NCBI GenBank assembly: GCA_002748285.1
Contig: PDSA01000010.1
Span: 1 to 41,187 of the forward strand
Source: Rhodobacterales bacterium
GTDB taxonomy: Bacteria; Pseudomonadota; Alphaproteobacteria; Rhodobacterales; Rhodobacteraceae
Length of the DNA stretch: 41,187 nt
Direction of reading: 5' to 3'
The notes under the pieces are model-generated. The model did no database searches. It saw only the letters and a program-made list of their open reading frames with translations, and was not told where the DNA came from. Of this stretch, positions 37,232 through 41,187 are shown in pieces; the stretch's first letter is position 1; the number at the start of each line of letters is the position of its first letter. A program made the translations under genes and the position numbers.

Positions 37232-37404
37232 ATTTCTTTGAGTACGTGGCGAAACGCCCATGCATGTAGACATATGAGGTGAACAATGAGGGCAGCACCG
37301 CCCCGGCGAGGTGCTGAGCCCGTCTGACCTGTTCGCTTATGCCACTGAGCGTAAAGGACAGAATGAAAAGTATAACTGCCCCCTTTCTCTATAATGGCCC
37401 CCAT

Positions 37405-37737
37405 TCAAGCGGCCTGATTGTGACCGATCCCCGACAAAAACGCCGCCTTGGATGCTGCATATAATTCAAATAGCGGCCCCAGACAGACCACATCCGTTTT
37501 CCCATTCGCCGCAGCCGTTTCATAACTCTGGCACAGCTCACTAAACTGGGCAAACCCAAGGTTCAGGGCGCTGCCTTTCAAAAAATGCATATCCTGCTCG
37601 TAACAGGCCGGATCAGGCGTTTCCTTTAGCCGCTCAATCACCTCGTCTACCTCTTCCAAGAATATCTCAACCACTTCCTGAAAATCATCAGCCCCGATTT
37701 CATCACGCAATTCATTGACCCGATCCCAAGTGATCAT
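37405..37737 (-). CDS. Hpt domain (histidine phosphotransfer) protein
   Basis: The 110-residue protein is a single helical Hpt domain. The phospho-accepting histidine is H51 in MHFLKGSALNLGF, the standard HxLKGxxxNLG motif. Helices on both sides (EVVEIFLEEVDEVIERLKE; FSELCQSYETAA) complete the bundle. Hpt proteins pass phosphate between receivers or from hybrid kinases. It is divergent from the receiver-phosphatase gene, so the receiver of that protein is a likely partner (inference). A CtrA-like site lies between them. Confidence 0.92.
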   Translation of the reverse strand: MITWDRVNELRDEIGADDFQEVVEIFLEEVDEVIERLKETPDPACYEQDMHFLKGSALNLGFAQFSELCQSYETAAANGKTDVVCLGPLFELYAASKAAFLSGIGHNQAA

Positions 37738-37779
37738 GGCAAATCTCCTTACAGTATTCCCTCCGGTTTCAATCCCTGC

Positions 37780-37809
37780 ATAACCCCAGGATGATTAAAT
37801 TTGGGTTAT
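37780..37809. promoter_or_regulatory. inverted repeat with CtrA-like site in divergent promoter region
   Basis: ATAACCC (37780-37786) and GGGTTAT (37803-37809) form an inverted repeat with a 16-base gap. Overlapping it, TTAA-N7-TTAT at 37795-37809 is one base off the CtrA consensus. It lies 43 bases from the Hpt start and about 105 from the SpoIIE gene start, suiting a shared operator. Confidence 0.4.
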
Positions 37810-37914
37810 AAAAATCCATCAGATCATGCAAATTTTATCATTTACGTCCTTTTAAACCCTTACTGTCAAAAGAGCCTGACACAGCAACAAAACAAGAATA
37901 CTCGAAAGATCGTT

Positions 37915-39201
37915 ATGGCCGAGTCCGCTTCATCATCCACCGCGCCGCAATTCGGAGATCATCCGGCCCCCGAACCGGCACCAAAGCGTGTACTGATCGT
38001 TGATGACAGCCGGGGCCAGCGCCGGCTGCTCAGCAGCTATCTGAAACGCTGGGGATATGAAGTGCTCGAAGCTGATTCGGGCCAAAGCGCACTACAAATC
38101 AGCAAAACCGAACCGATTGATCTGGTTCTCAGCGACTGGATGATGCCGGGTATGAACGGGCTGGAGTTTTGCACTCTGTTTCGCCAGCTTGATCGCGACA
38201 GCTATGGCTATTTTATCCTGCTGACCTCAAAAAGCGAAAAGAAAGAGGTCGCACATGGGCTGGATGTCGGGGCGGATGATTTCCTGACCAAGCCGGTCAA
38301 TTTTGCCGAATTGCGCGCCCGCATTCGCGCCGGAGAACGCATCCAGAAAATGGAGCGCGAGCTGACCGAAAAAAACCGGATCGTTAGCAATGCCTTGGCC
38401 GAAATTCAGTGTCTTTACGACACGATTGACCGCGATCTGATTGCAGCCAAAAAGCTGCAACAATCGCTGGTCAAGGAACGCTATCGCGATTTGGGAACGG
38501 CCGAGATTTCGCTGCTGTTGCAACCCAGCGGCCATGTGGGCGGCGATCTGGTAGGGTTCTTTGCCATTAACAAAAGCCAGATCGGCCTGTTTTCGATTGA
38601 TGTTTCGGGGCATGGTATTTCCTCGGCGATGATGACCGCGCGACTGGCAGGTTTTTTGTCTGGCGGCACGCCCGAACGCAATCTGGCGCTCATCCATGCC
38701 GAGAATGGCGGCTATCTGCCGCGCAGCCCGGCAGAGGTGGCCGAACATTTGAACCGATTGGTTCTGGAGGAAATGGATACCGAACACTATTTCACTCTGG
38801 TGCTGGCCCATCTGGATTTGGACAGCGGCACGGTTATCGCCACACAGGCCGGTCACCCGCATCCGGCAATTCAGCGCCGGGATGGCTCGGTCGAGCTGTG
38901 CGGACCCGGAGGGATGCCCATCGGGTTGCTGCCGGGGGCGGGCTATGAGGATTTCCAGATTGATTTGACCCCCGGCGACCGGCTGTTTCTGATGTCCGAT
39001 GGTATCACCGAATGCCCGGGACAAAACCCCGATGACATGCTGGATGAGGGCGGCGTCATTGATTTACTCAAACGCAATCACAGCATCCGCGGACCATGCT
39101 TGCTGGAAACTCTGATGTGGGATCTGAACGCTTATGCCGGGGATCAGGAATTTCCCGATGATATTTCAGCTATTTTGCTGGAATATAGCGGAGCAGATTA
39201 G
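37915..39201 (+). CDS. response regulator with SpoIIE/PP2C phosphatase output
   Basis: ATG 37915 (MAESASSSTA) is preferred to a TTG at 37801, giving 428 residues. A receiver domain lies at about 24-140: acidic DD at 30-31, phospho-acceptor D74 in LSDWMMPG, and K126 in LTKPVNF. A coiled-coil linker (about 141-195) joins a SpoIIE-type serine phosphatase domain with VGGDLVGF, DVSGHGISSAM, LMSDGITE and FPDDISAILLEY, all metal-binding acids present. Such proteins dephosphorylate anti-sigma-factor antagonists when their receiver is phosphorylated. Architecture matches RbaY of Rhodobacter capsulatus, part of a partner-switch system affecting gene transfer agent. Orthology is unproven and no RbaV/RbaW gene is nearby. 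Confidence 0.9.
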   Translation: MAESASSSTAPQFGDHPAPEPAPKRVLIVDDSRGQRRLLSSYLKRWGYEVLEADSGQSALQISKTEPIDLVLSDWMMPGMNGLEFCTLFRQLDRDSYGYFILLTSKSEKKEVAHGLDVGADDFLTKPVNFAELRARIRAGERIQKMERELTEKNRIVSNALAEIQCLYDTIDRDLIAAKKLQQSLVKERYRDLGTAEISLLLQPSGHVGGDLVGFFAINKSQIGLFSIDVSGHGISSAMMTARLAGFLSGGTPERNLALIHAENGGYLPRSPAEVAEHLNRLVLEEMDTEHYFTLVLAHLDLDSGTVIATQAGHPHPAIQRRDGSVELCGPGGMPIGLLPGAGYEDFQIDLTPGDRLFLMSDGITECPGQNPDDMLDEGGVIDLLKRNHSIRGPCLLETLMWDLNAYAGDQEFPDDISAILLEYSGAD

Positions 39202-39711
39202 CGCCTAAAGCAGCAAACGGTAAATCTGAATCAAAATAAGTTCCGCGCGTTATGATGCCGTTCCGTCACAACACCGAGCCAGGATCCAAATACCTTGGGC
39301 CGCGAACACGTCCCTTTTCGGCTATGATGCGGGGCCGAGCATCTCACTCCACGGACAACCCGAAGGGGGGTGTTGGTGTTTGGCCAGCCTGATGTCTGGA
39401 TCCTGTTCAAGCAGTTCTGACAAGAACGGCAGGAAAGGCTCGGACATGCCCCCGGCGGCGCACCGCCCCTAGGGCTGTGGCTCACAGAGCGCCTCTTTCC
39501 GAAGCGCCCTGCCCCAACGCGCCACCCTGGCCAGGCTCAACAGCAGCACCTGACCAGCTGCCACCGCACAGAAACCGCGCCCCACCGATGTCCTGAAGCG
39601 CTCCCACCGCCAGCAAAAAGAGATTGACGATGGCACCCTCGCCCGCAAAAGACGCGTCGTGAAAACAAACCCTCGGGAAGCCACCCCGAGTCAATCACAA
39701 ACCGCCATGCT
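39202..39711. other. 510-bp region without recognised gene
   Basis: This gap separates the convergent SpoIIE-type and MerR genes. Several overlapping open frames (39231-39728, minus strand) are Gly/Arg/Ser-rich with no recognised motif and look like chance frames in GC-rich DNA. No transposase signature, tRNA or terminator is evident. It could be decayed coding sequence. Confidence 0.4.
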
Positions 39712-40122
39712 TTAATGCTCGGTTGCACAAAGCCGGTGATCCGCCAAAGTCTCCAACACCGCGCATTCGCCTAGATGACCGGCTTTGCAGCGCGAGAAAC
39801 GCTCCAGCTCTTGCTCAAGCCGTTGCAGTTTCGCGATCTTTTCCCGCAACGCCTTCAGATGGCGCGCGGCAATCTGGTGCGCATCTTCACAGCGCCGATC
39901 AGGATGGGCGCTCAGCTCCAGAAATTCGCGGGTGTCCTCCAGCGAAAACCCCAAATCGCGGCTGTGGCGGATAAAGGACAAACGCGCCACCCCAGACTGC
40001 GCATAGCGGCGCTGATTGCCGGCGCTGCGCTCGGGCGGGTCGATCAGGCCGATTTGTTCGTAATAGCGGATGGTGGGCACCTTGACCCCGGTTTTACGCG
40101 ACAGCTCGCCAATCGAATACAT
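39712..40122 (-). CDS. MerR family metal-responsive regulator (CadR/PbrR-like)
   Basis: The 136-residue protein starts MYSIGELSRKTGVKVPTIRYYE, a standard MerR winged helix (1-70), followed by a dimerisation coiled coil (about 80-110) and a metal loop. Cysteines C78, C112 and C120 align with the three Cys that bind Cd(II)/Pb(II) in CadR and PbrR (C77, C112, C119, from memory); H116 and C132 are extra candidate ligands. Family proteins twist a 19-bp-spacer promoter to activate it on metal binding. The adjacent promoter has just that layout and serves the divergent CDF-type gene. Confidence 0.92.
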   Translation of the reverse strand: MYSIGELSRKTGVKVPTIRYYEQIGLIDPPERSAGNQRRYAQSGVARLSFIRHSRDLGFSLEDTREFLELSAHPDRRCEDAHQIAARHLKALREKIAKLQRLEQELERFSRCKAGHLGECAVLETLADHRLCATEH

Positions 40123-40136
40123 CGGGCAGAAACCTC

Positions 40137-40167
40137 TTGAAGCTATAGTTACTAGAGGGATTATATA
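40137..40167 (+). promoter_or_regulatory. MerR-type promoter and operator of the CDF gene
   Basis: TTGAAG (40137-40142) and TATATA (40162-40167) are 19 bases apart, the long spacer typical of MerR-controlled promoters. The spacer holds the imperfect dyad CTATAGT-T-ACTAGAG (40143-40157), nearly the operator described for PbrR/CadR-type regulators. It sits between the divergent MerR and CDF genes. Confidence 0.7.
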
Positions 40168-40198
40168 CGCCCTGTCGAACGAATCAAGGAATGGAAAA

Positions 40199-40876
40199 AT
40201 GGCAGAGCATTGTCACACGCATGAAACAAGCTGCGGCTGTTCGGGCAACCCGGTTTTTGACGGGGTTGACCCGCGTTACAAGCGCGTCCTGTGGTTGGTA
40301 ATCGCGATCAACGCCGCGATGTTTCTGGTGGAAATGACCGCCGGTCGGCTGGCCGGATCACAAGCCCTGCAGGCGGACGCGCTCGATTTCATGGCCGACG
40401 CGCTGACCTATGGGCTGTCACTGGCGGTGATCGGGATGAGCCTGAAGCGGCGTTCGATGGCGGCGATGCTCAAGGGCACCAGCCTGGCGGCGATGGGGCT
40501 GTGGGTATTTGGCAGCACGATTTACCAAGTGTTCATTCTAGGCCTGCCCCGGGCCGAGATCATGGGCGGCGTTGGTTTTCTGGCGCTGGCGGCCAATGTG
40601 GCCAGTGTGTTGCTGCTGATGCGCTATAAGGATGGCGATTCCAATGTGCGCTCGGTCTGGCTGTGTTCGCGCAATGATGCGATTGGCAATATCGCGGTGA
40701 TGTTTGCCTCGGTCGCGGTGTGGTGGACCACCAGCGCCTGGCCGGATCTGATCGTGGCGTTTGTGATGGCAGGGCTGTTCCTGCGCTCATCCCAGCTGAT
40801 TTTGCGACAATCCTGGCAGGAGTTTACCTCGGGTCGGGATCTGGGGGCACTGGCCTCGCATGGGCACCACCACTAG
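40199..40876 (+). CDS. cation diffusion facilitator-type metal transporter
   Basis: ATG 40199 with AAGGA upstream gives 225 residues, short because the usual C-terminal cytoplasmic domain is absent. About six membrane helices occur. The N-terminus is rich in metal ligands (HCHTHETSCGC) and the C-terminus ends HGHHH. Helix 2 has D60, D63 and D67 in ADALDFMADAL, and helix 5 has N159/D160 and N164 in SRNDAIGN, matching the two halves of the CDF transport site. It likely exports Zn, Cd or a similar divalent ion from the cytoplasm, induced by the divergent MerR protein. Which metal is used is not decided by sequence. Confidence 0.87.
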   Translation: MAEHCHTHETSCGCSGNPVFDGVDPRYKRVLWLVIAINAAMFLVEMTAGRLAGSQALQADALDFMADALTYGLSLAVIGMSLKRRSMAAMLKGTSLAAMGLWVFGSTIYQVFILGLPRAEIMGGVGFLALAANVASVLLLMRYKDGDSNVRSVWLCSRNDAIGNIAVMFASVAVWWTTSAWPDLIVAFVMAGLFLRSSQLILRQSWQEFTSGRDLGALASHGHHH

Positions 40877-41187
40877 GGACAGGATAAGCGCACCTATATG
40901 CTGTTGCCCGTGGCTTCAGACACCATGCCGGGGGGCATGCCGGCATGGAGGGTCGCTTCGGCCTCAGATGGTCTTCGCCAAGGGAGCGTAACAACAGTGC
41001 GGGTAATCAGCACACCCTTGCCGCATCCACCATCCTGCTCCCCGCCTCCGCGCGCAATCCGGACCAACGCCTTGCCGCCCGACACCGCCCTTTCCGGTCG
41101 TTGAGCTTGACCTTTTGGCGAATTTGGTACACTACCTGCCGCAGAGTAAAATGTAGGATTCTCATCAAACTACCCCTTATAGATTAT
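40877..41187. other. 311-bp right-end region with hairpin
   Basis: No gene is recognised. A perfect 9-bp inverted repeat, CCATGCCGG (40923-40931) and CCGGCATGG (40940-40948), lies 47 bases after the CDF stop and may act in termination although no U-run follows. The last 80 bases are AT-richer. Short open frames crossing the region have no motifs. Confidence 0.4.

Noticed and set aside
40898..41104. 68-residue open frame at the right end
   Set aside because: No motif or ribosome site; it spans the hairpin at 40923-40948.

Overview
The window reads as chromosomal DNA of an alphaproteobacterium, most likely Rhodobacteraceae (Roseobacter group). The basis is protein-level resemblance and gene order: tolQ-tolR-tolA-tolB-pal-cpoB-tilS-ftsH, folB-folP-glmM, fhs near folD, a two-domain dimethylglycine/sarcosine dehydrogenase-like enzyme, and paired Lrp regulators beside ilvC. 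No rRNA, tRNA, CRISPR array or intact insertion sequence was found.

Layout. 1-561: end of a phage/plasmid-type replication gene running off the left edge, plus non-coding DNA. 562-4855: a solute-binding protein divergent from a dimethylglycine dehydrogenase-like enzyme. 4999-6477: VOC protein, AraC-type regulator, GatB/YqeY protein. 6659-9838: carA, then a membrane glycosyltransferase with a MshEN-like N-terminus, preceded by a full CtrA-type site. 9845-13648: GntR-type regulator, HAD nucleotidase, small membrane protein, two Lrp regulators and ilvC with a clear terminator. 13726-17793: DMT exporter, then glmM, a damaged folP and a long folB on the minus strand. 17830-24382: SleB-type hydrolase, a divergent pyruvate phosphate dikinase-like protein, folD and fhs. 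24549-35472: MOSC protein, ftsH, tilS, the complete Tol-Pal cluster with ybgC, and a YibQ-like protein. 35616-37231: trpG and trpD. 37405-39201: an Hpt protein divergent from a receiver-SpoIIE phosphatase. 39712-40876: a MerR regulator divergent from a CDF-type metal transporter. The last 311 bases hold only a hairpin.

How the genes connect. Several genes serve folate and one-carbon metabolism: the GcvT-domain dehydrogenase can load C1 units on tetrahydrofolate, FolD and Fhs interconvert them with formate, and FolB/FolP belong to folate synthesis. The folP reading frame has lost its C-terminal active-site segment through an out-of-frame internal deletion, the clearest anomaly here. Envelope genes (glmM, sleB-type, tol-pal, ftsH, yibQ-like) form the second theme. 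Possible CtrA sites before the glycosyltransferase and between the Hpt and SpoIIE genes suggest a cell-cycle/gene-transfer-agent type regulatory link, which is inference.
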